Assembly (NCBI GenBank): GCA_025352125.1 | Contig: JANXTZ010000018.1 | Span: 1 to 64,000 of the forward strand | DNA length: 64,000 bases | From: Deinococcales bacterium | GTDB lineage: Bacteria > Deinococcota > Deinococci > Deinococcales > JAAFIG01 | Direction of reading: 5' to 3' | Part shown: in pieces, positions 46,069-53,942 of the stretch | Position numbering within the stretch: position 1 is the stretch's first letter | Layout of the letters: each line of letters opens with the position of its first letter | Position numbers and translations under genes: made by a program | Notes under the pieces: generated by a model | What the model was told of the DNA's origin: nothing | The model's database searches: none | The model's input: the letters and a program-made list of their open reading frames with translations, nothing else

Positions 46069-47433
46069 ATGAAATCAAAAACTTGGATCATTGGTGCAGG
46101 CTTGGCAACGAGCGCCGTTGTTGCCGCCATCGCAACCGCCGCGATTGCACAGGGACCCGTGACAGTCACAATTGCCACGGTCAACAACTCGGACATGAAA
46201 ACCATGGAAAGCCTGACTTCGGTTTTTGAAGCCGCCAATCCAGACATCAAACTCAAATGGAATGTGCTGCCAGAGAACGAATTGCGCCAAAAAGTCACCA
46301 CCGACATTGCCACGGGTGCGGGCAGCTATGACGTTGCCACCATCGGCACATACGAGGTGCCAATCTGGGCAAAAAACGGTTGGCTAAACTCGGTGGATGA
46401 TTTGTTCACCAAGAACGCCAGCATCAAATCAAGTTATGACCTGAACGATATTCTGACGCCAGTCAGACTCGGTCTGTCCTACAACAAAACCCTCTACGCC
46501 CTGCCGTTTTACGCCGAATCGAGCATGACGTTTTACAACAAGGCTGCCTTTGCCGCCAACAAGCTGACCATGCCGGTCAAGCCAACCTGGAATCAAATTG
46601 CGGGCTTCGCCGCCAAGCTGCACAAGCCACAAAATGGTTTTTACGGCATATGCCTGCGCGGACTTCCGGGCTGGGGCGAGAACATGGCGGTTTTCACCAC
46701 CATGGTTAACACTTTCGGGGGACGCTGGTTTGACCCACAATGGAACGCAACTGTTGACTCACCAGCTTGGAAAGCGGCTTTAACCTTTTACGTCAACCTC
46801 CAAAAGAAGTACGGCGCTCCTGGTTCGACGGGCAACGGCTTCACCGAAAACCTGACCTACATGAGCCAAAACAAGTGTGGCATGTGGATTGACGCCACCG
46901 TCGCCGCAGGCTTCTTGAAAGACCCCAAGCAATCCAAGATCGTGGACACCGTCGGCTTTGCCAACGCCCCAACCGGTCCTGGCACACCAAAGGGCAGCAA
47001 TTGGCTCTGGTCATGGTCACTCGCCATTCCAAAGTCGAGCAAAGTTGCCGATGCCGCCTTCAAGTTCATCACCTGGGCAACCAGCAAGGAATACATTGCC
47101 CTGGTCGCCAAGACCAACGGCACATGGGCGAGCGTTCCTCCAGGAACCCGCAAGAGCACCTACGCCAACCCAGAATACCAAAAAGCCGCCGGTGATTTCG
47201 CGGGCATCACGCTCGACTCGATCAACCGTGCTGACCCAACCAATGCCACCAAAGACCCAGTGCCTTACGTCGGCGTGCAATTCGTTGGCATTCCAGAATT
47301 CCAAGCTTTAGGTACACAGGTCGGACAGTACATTGCGGGCGCACTCGCAGGTCAATACAGTGTGAGCCAAGCGCTCAAGCTTGGACAAGCCGCCGCGACC
47401 AAAGTCGCCAAAGAGGGCGGTTACAAGAAGTAA
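46069..47433 (+). CDS. polyol/sugar ABC transporter substrate-binding protein
   Basis: A 454-residue secreted protein. A signal peptide (MKSKTWIIGAGLATSAVVAA, cleavage near AIAQ) is followed by a family-1 binding protein (VTIATVNNSDMKTMESLTSVFEAANP) resembling sorbitol/mannitol-type binding proteins. Ribosome site CAGGAGA. It contains no CTCGAG in 1365 bp, where about nine would be expected at the local rate. A large stem-loop follows it. It delivers substrate to the permeases at 47633-49410. Confidence 0.9.
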   Translation: MKSKTWIIGAGLATSAVVAAIATAAIAQGPVTVTIATVNNSDMKTMESLTSVFEAANPDIKLKWNVLPENELRQKVTTDIATGAGSYDVATIGTYEVPIWAKNGWLNSVDDLFTKNASIKSSYDLNDILTPVRLGLSYNKTLYALPFYAESSMTFYNKAAFAANKLTMPVKPTWNQIAGFAAKLHKPQNGFYGICLRGLPGWGENMAVFTTMVNTFGGRWFDPQWNATVDSPAWKAALTFYVNLQKKYGAPGSTGNGFTENLTYMSQNKCGMWIDATVAAGFLKDPKQSKIVDTVGFANAPTGPGTPKGSNWLWSWSLAIPKSSKVADAAFKFITWATSKEYIALVAKTNGTWASVPPGTRKSTYANPEYQKAAGDFAGITLDSINRADPTNATKDPVPYVGVQFVGIPEFQALGTQVGQYIAGALAGQYSVSQALKLGQAAATKVAKEGGYKK

Positions 47434-47441
47434 CCCTTCTT

Positions 47442-47486
47442 GCTCGGGTGACACGATCCTCCTCCTCACGGTCGTGACACCCGAGC
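47442..47486 (+). terminator. long stem-loop between binding-protein and permease genes
   Basis: GCTCGGGTG (47442-47450) pairs with CACCCGAGC (47478-47486); after an A-A mismatch CACGA pairs with TCGTG. The loop contains CTCCTCCTC, which could pair with a ribosome site. CTTTTC follows. It may be a partial terminator or 3' stabiliser that keeps the binding protein more abundant than the permeases, as known for malE-malF. Confidence 0.6.
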
Positions 47487-47632
47487 CTTTTCGGGCAGGT
47501 TAGAACAGTTCTAATCTGCCCCACAACAATTTGCAAAATAAATATTGCCTCGAGATGGTGGTTGTTTGAGGCTCGAGAGCTGGCTTTTATTGCCCAAAAA
47601 ATACAAGAGACAAAATGAATTTGAGGTCAAAC

Positions 47633-48553
47633 ATGACAGCCCAACCCAGCACAACCAAACTGAGTAAATCATCTGGGCGCACCTCGAGATTGCCCGCGCT
47701 GTTGTTGTTGCTGCCCGCGCTGGGGTACTTGATTTTGACGACCCAAGTGCCGTTCATCATGACGATTTATTACAGCCTGTTCAGGTACTCTCTGGTCGAT
47801 CCGTTCAGGCGTCCATTCATCGGACTCGAGAATTACTTGACGCTGTTTACCGATCCTCAGTCTGTTCCAGTGCTGGTCAATACCTTGGTGCTGGTTTTGA
47901 GCGTGATTGCCATCACGGTGGTGTTCGGTGCGGCGCTGGCACTCTTATTTAACCGCAAATTTTTTGGTCGCAACCTCGCCAGAACCTTGCTGATCGGACC
48001 GTTTTTTGTCATGCCCGTCGTGACCGCTTTAATCTGGAAAAATTCACTTTTAAATCCGGTGTTCGGCTTGTTTGGCGTGGTGTCTCGAGCCTTCGGGGTG
48101 ACGGCAATCGACTGGTTGGCGCAGTTCCCAATGCTCTCGATCATCATGATGGTCACCTGGGAATGGACGCCATTTGCCATGCTGATCTTGCTGACCAGCC
48201 TGCAATCCCTGCCCATCGATCAGCTCGAGGCGGCAAGGCTGGATGGCGTCAACAATGTTCAAGAGTTCTGGTACATCATTTTGCCCCACTGGACGCGGGC
48301 GTTTGAAGTGGTGGTGCTTCTCGAGGCAATATTTATTTTGCAAATTTACGGCGAGATTTACATTGCCACCAGCGGCGGTCCTGGCACGGCGACCACCAAC
48401 CTGCCATTTTTCATTTTTCAAAAAGCCTTCGGTGAGTACAGCATCGGCATGGCATCGGCGGCGGGTGTGATCGCCGTGATTCTGGCAAACATCGTGACCG
48501 CCCTGTTCTTGCGCCTGGTCAACCGCAATGTCAACGTGAAGGAAGTGAAATGA
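47633..48553 (+). CDS. carbohydrate ABC permease, MalF type (polyol importer)
   Basis: A 306-residue membrane protein. I use the ATG at 47633, which has TTGAGG at ideal distance, rather than the one at 47615. Six helices; the coupling motif is QLEAARLDGVNNVQEFWYIILPHW. It overlaps the partner permease as ATGA. No ATPase gene accompanies it. Confidence 0.9.
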   Translation: MTAQPSTTKLSKSSGRTSRLPALLLLLPALGYLILTTQVPFIMTIYYSLFRYSLVDPFRRPFIGLENYLTLFTDPQSVPVLVNTLVLVLSVIAITVVFGAALALLFNRKFFGRNLARTLLIGPFFVMPVVTALIWKNSLLNPVFGLFGVVSRAFGVTAIDWLAQFPMLSIIMMVTWEWTPFAMLILLTSLQSLPIDQLEAARLDGVNNVQEFWYIILPHWTRAFEVVVLLEAIFILQIYGEIYIATSGGPGTATTNLPFFIFQKAFGEYSIGMASAAGVIAVILANIVTALFLRLVNRNVNVKEVK

Positions 48554-49410
48554 TGACCGCAGCGAGACGATCAAGCCCTCAGAAACCCCCGAGCCACCCG
48601 TGGCGCATGTTTCAAAACGTTTCCCTGGGTTTGCTGGCATGGTTGATTGCCCTGGCGTTTTTCTTCCCCATTTTGTGGATGATCTTCAGCGCCTTCAAAA
48701 CCGAAGACCAAGCCTTTGCCACACCGCCCATCATTTTCTTCCAGCCCATATTCGACAATTTTGTCAAAGCCTTCGCCAAGTACGGACACGCGCTCTTAAA
48801 TTCTTTGTTGGTCGCTTTCGGCTCGACAATTCTTTCATTTGTGCTCGGTTTGCCCGCCGCGTTTTCAATGGTTTTTTATCCCACCAAACGCAGTCGAGGC
48901 ACGCTCTTGTGGTTTGTCTCAACCAAAATGATGCCGCCCGTCGGTGTGATCGTACCCTTGTACCTGATTTTCAAAGACCTTCATCTGCTCGACACCGTTT
49001 GGGGTTTGACCCTGATGTACACCACCATGAACATGCCCCTGGTGATCTGGATGATGCACTCCTACATCTCCGAAATCCCCAGCGAAATTCTCGAGGCTGC
49101 CAAGGTGGACGGTGCAAGCCTGATGCAAGAATTCTTCAACATTGCCATGCCACTCGCCACACCAGGCATTGCTTCGACCGCACTCTTGTGCCTGATTTTT
49201 GCCTGGAACGAAGCTTTTTTTGCCCTCAACCTGACCAACGTCGATGCCGCGCCGCTCTCGGTGTACATCAGCGCCTTCAAGACCTCCGAAGGTTTGTTCT
49301 GGGCTGGGCTTTCCGCCGCCGCAACATTGGTGATTCTGCCCGTGATGGCGTTCGGTTGGTCGGCACAACGACAATTGATTCAAGGCTTGACCATGGGAGC
49401 CGTGAAATAA
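48550..49410 (+). CDS. carbohydrate ABC permease, MalG type (polyol importer)
   Basis: A 286-residue membrane protein with six helices and the coupling motif EILEAAKVDGASLMQEFFNIAMPL. The N-terminus is a short basic tail. Its stop overlaps the next gene's start by one base (TAATG), so the dehydrogenase is translationally coupled to the importer. It forms the channel with the MalF-type subunit. Confidence 0.9.
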   Translation: MMTAARRSSPQKPPSHPWRMFQNVSLGLLAWLIALAFFFPILWMIFSAFKTEDQAFATPPIIFFQPIFDNFVKAFAKYGHALLNSLLVAFGSTILSFVLGLPAAFSMVFYPTKRSRGTLLWFVSTKMMPPVGVIVPLYLIFKDLHLLDTVWGLTLMYTTMNMPLVIWMMHSYISEIPSEILEAAKVDGASLMQEFFNIAMPLATPGIASTALLCLIFAWNEAFFALNLTNVDAAPLSVYISAFKTSEGLFWAGLSAAATLVILPVMAFGWSAQRQLIQGLTMGAVK

Positions 49411-50432
49411 TGCAAACAATGCGTGCCGCCGTCATCACCGAAAAATACCATCTCGAGACTCGAGAAATCCCCACGCCCGAAGTTTCTGCTGGGGAGGTGC
49501 GCATTCGGATTGCCGTGACCGGCGTGTGTGGTACAGATTTGCACCTCTACGGCGGTCATTTCGGCGCGGTCTTTCCGCTCGTGCCAGGGCATGAAATTGC
49601 TGGCGTGGTCGATCAGGTTGGCGCTGGCGTGCGCTACCTCAAAGAGGGTGATCGGGTCGCGCTCGACCCCGTGATCTCCTGCGGCGCATGTCACCATTGC
49701 CGCCGAGGAATGCGTCACCACTGCGAAAATTATCAAGCTTTGGGCGTCACCAGGGCGGGCGGCTTTGCCGAATACGTGATCGCCCCCGAAAGCAATGTCT
49801 ACCCCGTCGGAAATCTTGATCTCGAGGTTGCCGCCTTCGCAGAACCCTTGGGCTGTATCGCCTGGGGCATCAAACGTCTGCAACCCGAACCCGCCAGCAA
49901 GGCGCTTCTGTTCGGCACTGGACCAATCGGTTTGTTGCTGATGCAGGCATTGTTGGTGTCTGGTATTTCTGAAATCACCGTGGTTGAACCCAACGCGGAA
50001 CGTCGCGCCCTCGCCATGCAGCTTGGCGCAAAACTCGCACTCGAGCCTGGTAAAGACTTAATCACCCAACTTTTTGACCTCGAGCCTTACGGCTTTGATG
50101 TTGTCACCGAAGCCACAGGCGCTCCCGCCGTGATCTCGCAAATGCTGCAATACGCCACCCCAGGCGGTAAAATCTTGTATTATGGGGTCGCTCCAGACGA
50201 TGCCAAAGTCGAAATCAGTCCTTATGAAGTCTTCAGGCGCGACCTGACCATTCTCGGCAGTTTTTCACTGCTCGGCACAACCCCGATTGCGCTCGAGTGG
50301 CTGTCCAGTAGACGGGTGCAAGTCAAGCCGCTCATCACGCACCGATTGCCAATCGAACAACTCAAACTCGCGCTCGAGTACAAAGACCACCCTGGCATGA
50401 ACGGTTCGCAAAAAGTTTTGATTGTTCCATGA
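49410..50432 (+). CDS. zinc-dependent alcohol/polyol dehydrogenase
   Basis: A 340-residue medium-chain dehydrogenase from the ATG at 49410. Catalytic zinc ligands: GVCGTDLHLYG (Cys) and GHEIAGVV (His-Glu); structural zinc: SCGACHHCRRGMRHHC with four Cys; Rossmann motif GTGPIGLLLMQ. It probably oxidises the imported polyol to a ketose such as D-xylulose. The frame is open far upstream but that part is antisense-like noise within the permease gene. Confidence 0.88.
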   Translation: MQTMRAAVITEKYHLETREIPTPEVSAGEVRIRIAVTGVCGTDLHLYGGHFGAVFPLVPGHEIAGVVDQVGAGVRYLKEGDRVALDPVISCGACHHCRRGMRHHCENYQALGVTRAGGFAEYVIAPESNVYPVGNLDLEVAAFAEPLGCIAWGIKRLQPEPASKALLFGTGPIGLLLMQALLVSGISEITVVEPNAERRALAMQLGAKLALEPGKDLITQLFDLEPYGFDVVTEATGAPAVISQMLQYATPGGKILYYGVAPDDAKVEISPYEVFRRDLTILGSFSLLGTTPIALEWLSSRRVQVKPLITHRLPIEQLKLALEYKDHPGMNGSQKVLIVP

Positions 50433-50527
50433 TTGAATGATTTATAAAATAAAATATATAATTTACGAATGAATAGAATCAAAATCTCGAGCAAAATGCC
50501 CAAAAATGAATTTTACTTTGCCTGAAG

Positions 50528-50578
50528 CCCTCACCCGTCTCGCTGCGCTCGCCACCCTCTCCCGCTTGTGGGAGAGGG
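50528..50578. repeat. interspersed repeat type B, inverted
   Basis: CCCTCACCC, then CGCTCGCCACC, then the hairpin CTCTCCCGC-TTG-TGGGAGAG. It is the reverse complement type of the 30046-30095 copy. It lies in the 294-bp gap between two dehydrogenase genes and may break the operon transcriptionally. Confidence 0.6.
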
Positions 50579-50650
50579 TACTAGAATTCCAAAGTAATAG
50601 GGCGTTTGGTTTCTCAAGCCTCCCTCGAGCCACACAACACAGCACCAAAG

Positions 50651-50691
50651 CTCCCTTCTCCTGATGTTGGGAGAACAGGATGAGGGTAGAG
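50651..50691. repeat. interspersed repeat type A, inverted and worn
   Basis: CTTCTCCTGATGTTGGGAGAA is the reverse complement of the hairpin core at 3061 and 29990, followed by GATGAGGGTAGAG, the complement of CTACCCTCA. One stem arm has changed, so pairing is weaker than in the other copies. Confidence 0.6.
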
Positions 50692-50726
50692 AGTACAATC
50701 ATCCCAATTTCAAAAGGAGTCATACA

Positions 50727-51482
50727 GTGAACACACCCAATTTTAACCTCAGCAATCAAATCGTGATCGTCACTGGCGGTGGGCAAGGCATCGGTTTTGA
50801 AATCGCCCAAGCCATGCAGGCTTCAGGAGCGCATTTGGTCATTGCCGAAGCCAACGCAAGCACTGGCGAAGCCGCAGCCCACAAACTCGAGGGAGATTTT
50901 ATAGCAACTGATGTCACAGACTCGAGCAACGTGAAAAGCATGGTGCAGGCGGTCATGAAAAAGCACGGCAGAATTGATTGCATCGTCAACAACGCTGGAA
51001 TTTGCCGAAACACACCGTCCGAAGATGTTTCAGATGATGAGTGGCGTCTGGTCATGAGCGTGGATTTGGACGGCGTGTTTTACTGCTGCCGTGAAGTTGG
51101 CAAGCACATGCTGACGCGTGGCGCGGGCAGCATTATCAACATTGGTTCGATGTCGGGCAGCATTTCCAACCGACCACAACCACAATCGGCATACAACGCC
51201 GCCAAAGCTGGCGTGATTCACTTAACCAAATCTCTGGCTGGCGAATGGTCGCCGCGTGGTGTGCGTGTCAACAGCATCAGCCCTGGTTACATCGGCACAG
51301 CCATGACCAAAGCGGCGCTGGAAAACCCCGAATGGCGTGACATCTGGCTCTCGAGCACCCCAATGGGACGCTTGGGCGAACCTGCCGAAGTCGCCGCCAT
51401 AGCCGTGTTTCTGGCAAGTCCAGCCTCGAGCTTTATGACCGGCAGCGACGTGGTGGTTGACGGGGGCTATACGGTATGGTGA
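50727..51482 (+). CDS. short-chain polyol dehydrogenase (SDR family)
   Basis: A 251-residue SDR from the GTG at 50727, with AAGGAG 8 nt before it. Cofactor motif TGGGQGIG, NNAG, catalytic Ser in IGSMSG, Tyr-x-x-x-Lys in SAYNAAKAG, and the typical end FMTGSDVVVDGGYTVW. Similar enzymes oxidise arabinitol, sorbitol or xylitol. It overlaps the next dehydrogenase by 7 nt. Confidence 0.87.
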   Translation: MNTPNFNLSNQIVIVTGGGQGIGFEIAQAMQASGAHLVIAEANASTGEAAAHKLEGDFIATDVTDSSNVKSMVQAVMKKHGRIDCIVNNAGICRNTPSEDVSDDEWRLVMSVDLDGVFYCCREVGKHMLTRGAGSIINIGSMSGSISNRPQPQSAYNAAKAGVIHLTKSLAGEWSPRGVRVNSISPGYIGTAMTKAALENPEWRDIWLSSTPMGRLGEPAEVAAIAVFLASPASSFMTGSDVVVDGGYTVW

Positions 51483-52552
51483 TTCCCCAAACCATGCGCG
51501 TTGCGGTCATGCACGGCATCCGAGATGTGCGCCTCGAGAATTGGAACGTTCCGACCCCAGGTGCAAAAGATGTGCTCGTCAAAATTCAGCGTGTCGGCGT
51601 GTGCGGCAGCGACGTGCATTATTTTACCGACGGTCATATCGGGCGTTATGTGGTCGAAAAACCGCTTGTGTTGGGTCACGAATCGGCGGGTGTGGTCGCC
51701 GCCGTCGGTATCGAGGTCTCGAGCCTCAAAGTCGGTGATCGGGTCAGCCTCGAGCCAGGCTATCCGTGCCGAAGCTGCTATCACTGCAAGCGCGGGCGTT
51801 ACAACCTCTGCCCAGACATCACGTTCATGGCAACGCCACCCGTGGACGGTGCATTTGCCGAATACGTCGCGTGGCCATCTGACTTTGCCTTCAAAATCCC
51901 CGATGCCATGAGCCTTGACGCCGCCGCGCTGCTCGAGCCTCTGGCGGTGGGCGTCTGGGCGGTACAACGCGCCCAAATCGGCATGGGTGCAAGCGTGGCG
52001 GTCTTTGGCGCGGGACCAATCGGCTGCACCACCCTGCAAGCCGCCAAAGCCGCAGGCGCAACCACCATCATCGCCATTGACCTCGAGCCGTTCAGGTTGG
52101 ACCTGGCAAAGCAACTTGGGGCAACACACACCATCAACGGACGTGATCCAAATGTACTCGAGCAAATTCGTAACATCACATCGCCACTCACGGGCTTACC
52201 AGGCTCGAGCGCTGGAGTCGATGCGGCGTTTGAAACGGCTGGCTCGCTGCACACTTGCCGCATGACCATCGAAGCCACAAGATCAGGTGGGGTGGCAATA
52301 CTGGTTGGGCTACCACCAGACCCGCTCGTGTCGCTTGATATCGTCGCCGCCGCCTCTCGAGAGGTTGATATTCGCGGGCAGTTTCGTTACGCCAACTGTT
52401 ACCCCGCCGCGCTCGAGTTGGTGGCGCAAAACCGTGTGAACTTGGATGCGATGATTACGCACCGATTTGGGTTGGAGCAGGCACATCAGGCGCTCGAGTT
52501 TGCGGATAAAGAAAAGAAAACCTCAATGAAGGTGATGGTTGAATTTGATTGA
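51476..52552 (+). CDS. sorbitol/xylitol dehydrogenase (zinc medium-chain dehydrogenase)
   Basis: A 358-residue protein. The segment GVCGSDVHYFTDGHIGRYVVEKPLVLGHESAG is characteristic of sorbitol/xylitol dehydrogenases (Cys, His, Glu zinc ligands), structural zinc Cys cluster in YPCRSCYHCKRGRYNLC, Rossmann motif GAGPIGCTTLQ. It should convert xylitol to D-xylulose or sorbitol to fructose. With xylB it gives a route to xylulose 5-phosphate. Confidence 0.88.
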   Translation: MVIPQTMRVAVMHGIRDVRLENWNVPTPGAKDVLVKIQRVGVCGSDVHYFTDGHIGRYVVEKPLVLGHESAGVVAAVGIEVSSLKVGDRVSLEPGYPCRSCYHCKRGRYNLCPDITFMATPPVDGAFAEYVAWPSDFAFKIPDAMSLDAAALLEPLAVGVWAVQRAQIGMGASVAVFGAGPIGCTTLQAAKAAGATTIIAIDLEPFRLDLAKQLGATHTINGRDPNVLEQIRNITSPLTGLPGSSAGVDAAFETAGSLHTCRMTIEATRSGGVAILVGLPPDPLVSLDIVAAASREVDIRGQFRYANCYPAALELVAQNRVNLDAMITHRFGLEQAHQALEFADKEKKTSMKVMVEFD

Positions 52553-52561
52553 GGCTCGAGG

Positions 52562-52897
52562 TTATTCGACGGCGTAATCTGTCAGTGAACGCAAGAACGG
52601 CGAATGAAACGCAATAACCAGTTCTGATTTTTGTGCTCCGCGTTCCTCGAGTTGTGCCAAAAAATTTTCTTCCGTACCGTTGTACTCGAGATTGACCTTG
52701 CCATTTTTGATCCACAAATGCACCAGCACACCAAAATGACGCTTTTGGTGTTCCCAACCAATCATGACCAATTGATAATGTTTTGAATCCCGATCAACGA
52801 TCAATTGCACAGGCGTCCCATTGCCACGGTTAAGGCAATCGCGGTAATCGCCGAGTACGTCAATCACAAGGTTCTCTAATTCTAATACTCGATCCAT
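52562..52897 (-). CDS. xisI: XisI family protein
   Basis: A 111-residue protein. The sequence VIDVLGDYRDCLNRGNGTPVQLIVDRDSKHYQLVMIGWEHQKR, HLWIKNGKVNLEYNGTEE matches XisI, named for control of fdxN-element excision in Anabaena but widespread in gene pairs with XisH, some of toxin-antitoxin type. Here its partner is internally deleted, leaving an orphan that still looks intact. Confidence 0.85.
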   Translation of the reverse strand: MDRVLELENLVIDVLGDYRDCLNRGNGTPVQLIVDRDSKHYQLVMIGWEHQKRHFGVLVHLWIKNGKVNLEYNGTEENFLAQLEERGAQKSELVIAFHSPFLRSLTDYAVE

Positions 52898-53022
52898 TGG
52901 GTTAACTCCTCTGCCAAGGATTTGTCTTCAAATACCAAACGCAGTGGATCATGGGTGATGTTCCAACCCGCTTTTTTAAGGCTGGCAACCACTGCATCAT
53001 GAATCAAATCTTTTCGAGCCAT
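52882..53022 (-). pseudogene. xisH: xisH remnant with internal deletion
   Basis: A 46-codon frame whose start MARKDLIHDAVVASLKKAGW and THDPLRLVFEDKSL match the XisH N-terminus and whose final residues (QWIEY) resemble the XisH C-terminus. XisH is normally about 135-140 residues, so roughly 90 codons are missing in the middle while frame and the short overlap with xisI are kept. The catalytic PD-(D/E)XK core would be lost. Confidence 0.65.
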
Positions 53023-53147
53023 TTGTTTTCAGTTTAACTCGAGCTTGGAGCTTGTGCCAGAATTTACGATGCAATTCAAACTCGAGCGTTGACCATGCCA
53101 AAGTCGTTTGTTCTTGGCAGAAATAACAAAATTTGCTAAAATTAGTT

Positions 53148-53372
53148 ATGAACATTTCTTTAACCCCCGAACTCGAGCATTGGATTCAACAAAAAGTAGA
53201 ATCTGGGCATTACCAAACCTTAAGCGAAGTGGTACGCGAAGCCTTACGCACGCAAATACAACGCGAGCAACAACGTGACGAATTACGCGCCTTGATTGAA
53301 GAGGGTTGGGCAGAAGTTGAGACTGGAAAAACCATCAGCTTGGTTGATCTGAAAAAACGGATCAAGCCTTAA
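53148..53372 (+). CDS. ParD-like antitoxin without adjacent ParE
   Basis: A 74-residue protein from the ATG at 53148. Ribbon-helix-helix start (NISLTPELEHWIQQKVESGHYQTLSEVVREALR) as in CC2985-type ParD, followed by a helical toxin-binding tail. A ParE toxin would normally overlap its end; instead HicBA follows after 63 bp. The toxin may have been lost, or the protein may act as a stand-alone regulator. Confidence 0.75.
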   Translation: MNISLTPELEHWIQQKVESGHYQTLSEVVREALRTQIQREQQRDELRALIEEGWAEVETGKTISLVDLKKRIKP

Positions 53373-53435
53373 GCATGATTCTAAGCTGTGAAGCAATCTC
53401 GAGTTGAAATCATAAACAAGTGCTAGAATTTGGGC

Positions 53436-53648
53436 ATGACGACCTTTATCATTCAAGCTTTTTGGGACGACGAAGCCAACGTTTGGGTGGCTGAAAGTTC
53501 GCAAGTCCCAGGGTTATGCACGGAAGCTGCAACGCTCGAGCTTTTAAGCGACAAAATCCAGGTTATGATTCCAGAATTGCTCGAGAATATTCCTGCAAAT
53601 GCCAGGGTGCATCTCGAGGCACACCGTGAAATGACTTTGGTTGCGTAA
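53436..53648 (+). CDS. hicB: HicB-like antitoxin (short)
   Basis: A 70-residue protein from the ATG at 53436: FIIQAFWDDEANVWVAESSQVPGLCTEAATLELLSDKI is the degenerate RNase H-like fold of HicB/DUF1902. There is no fused DNA-binding tail, typical of the short class. The stop is followed directly by the hicA start. Confidence 0.78.
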   Translation: MTTFIIQAFWDDEANVWVAESSQVPGLCTEAATLELLSDKIQVMIPELLENIPANARVHLEAHREMTLVA

Positions 53649-53843
53649 ATGGCAGATTACACGCCAGACCTGAAACAGCTTTTAAATGCTGTCGGTTGTA
53701 CTTTCGTGCGCTATGGCAAGGGCGACCACGAAATTTGGTTTAGTCCAATTACGCAACGTCGATTTGTTGTGGATGGCAGTATTCTCTCGAGACACACGGC
53801 GAATGGTGTTTTAAAACAGGCGGGATTGCCCAAGCACTTTTAA
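53649..53843 (+). CDS. hicA: HicA-like mRNA interferase toxin
   Basis: A 64-residue protein with the double-stranded RNA-binding-like HicA fold. GCTFVRYGKGDHEIWFSP carries the catalytic His; SILSRHTANGVLKQAGL is the C-terminal helix. HicA cleaves mRNA when HicB is lost. Gene order B before A is the less common but known arrangement. Both genes look intact. Confidence 0.8.
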   Translation: MADYTPDLKQLLNAVGCTFVRYGKGDHEIWFSPITQRRFVVDGSILSRHTANGVLKQAGLPKHF

Positions 53844-53942
53844 GAACGTATCTCGAGGTTTAACCATGCCAAAGCCGTTAAACGATTGGGAAACCACCCG
53901 CAGCCATCACCGCGTTATCAATCTCGAGCGTTGATGCAAAAC

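Noticed and set aside
48600-49409. upstream extension of the zinc dehydrogenase frame to 610 residues
   Set aside because: It overlaps the MalG-type permease in another frame and has no domain. The dehydrogenase begins at the ATG at 49410, coupled to the permease stop.
53866-53934. 22-codon frame MPKPLNDWETTRSHHRVINL and two further residues, with a similar ATGCCAAAG start at 53093
   Set aside because: No ribosome site and no family. The shared CCATGCCAAAG-CGTT words may be a short repeat, but this is too little to call a gene.
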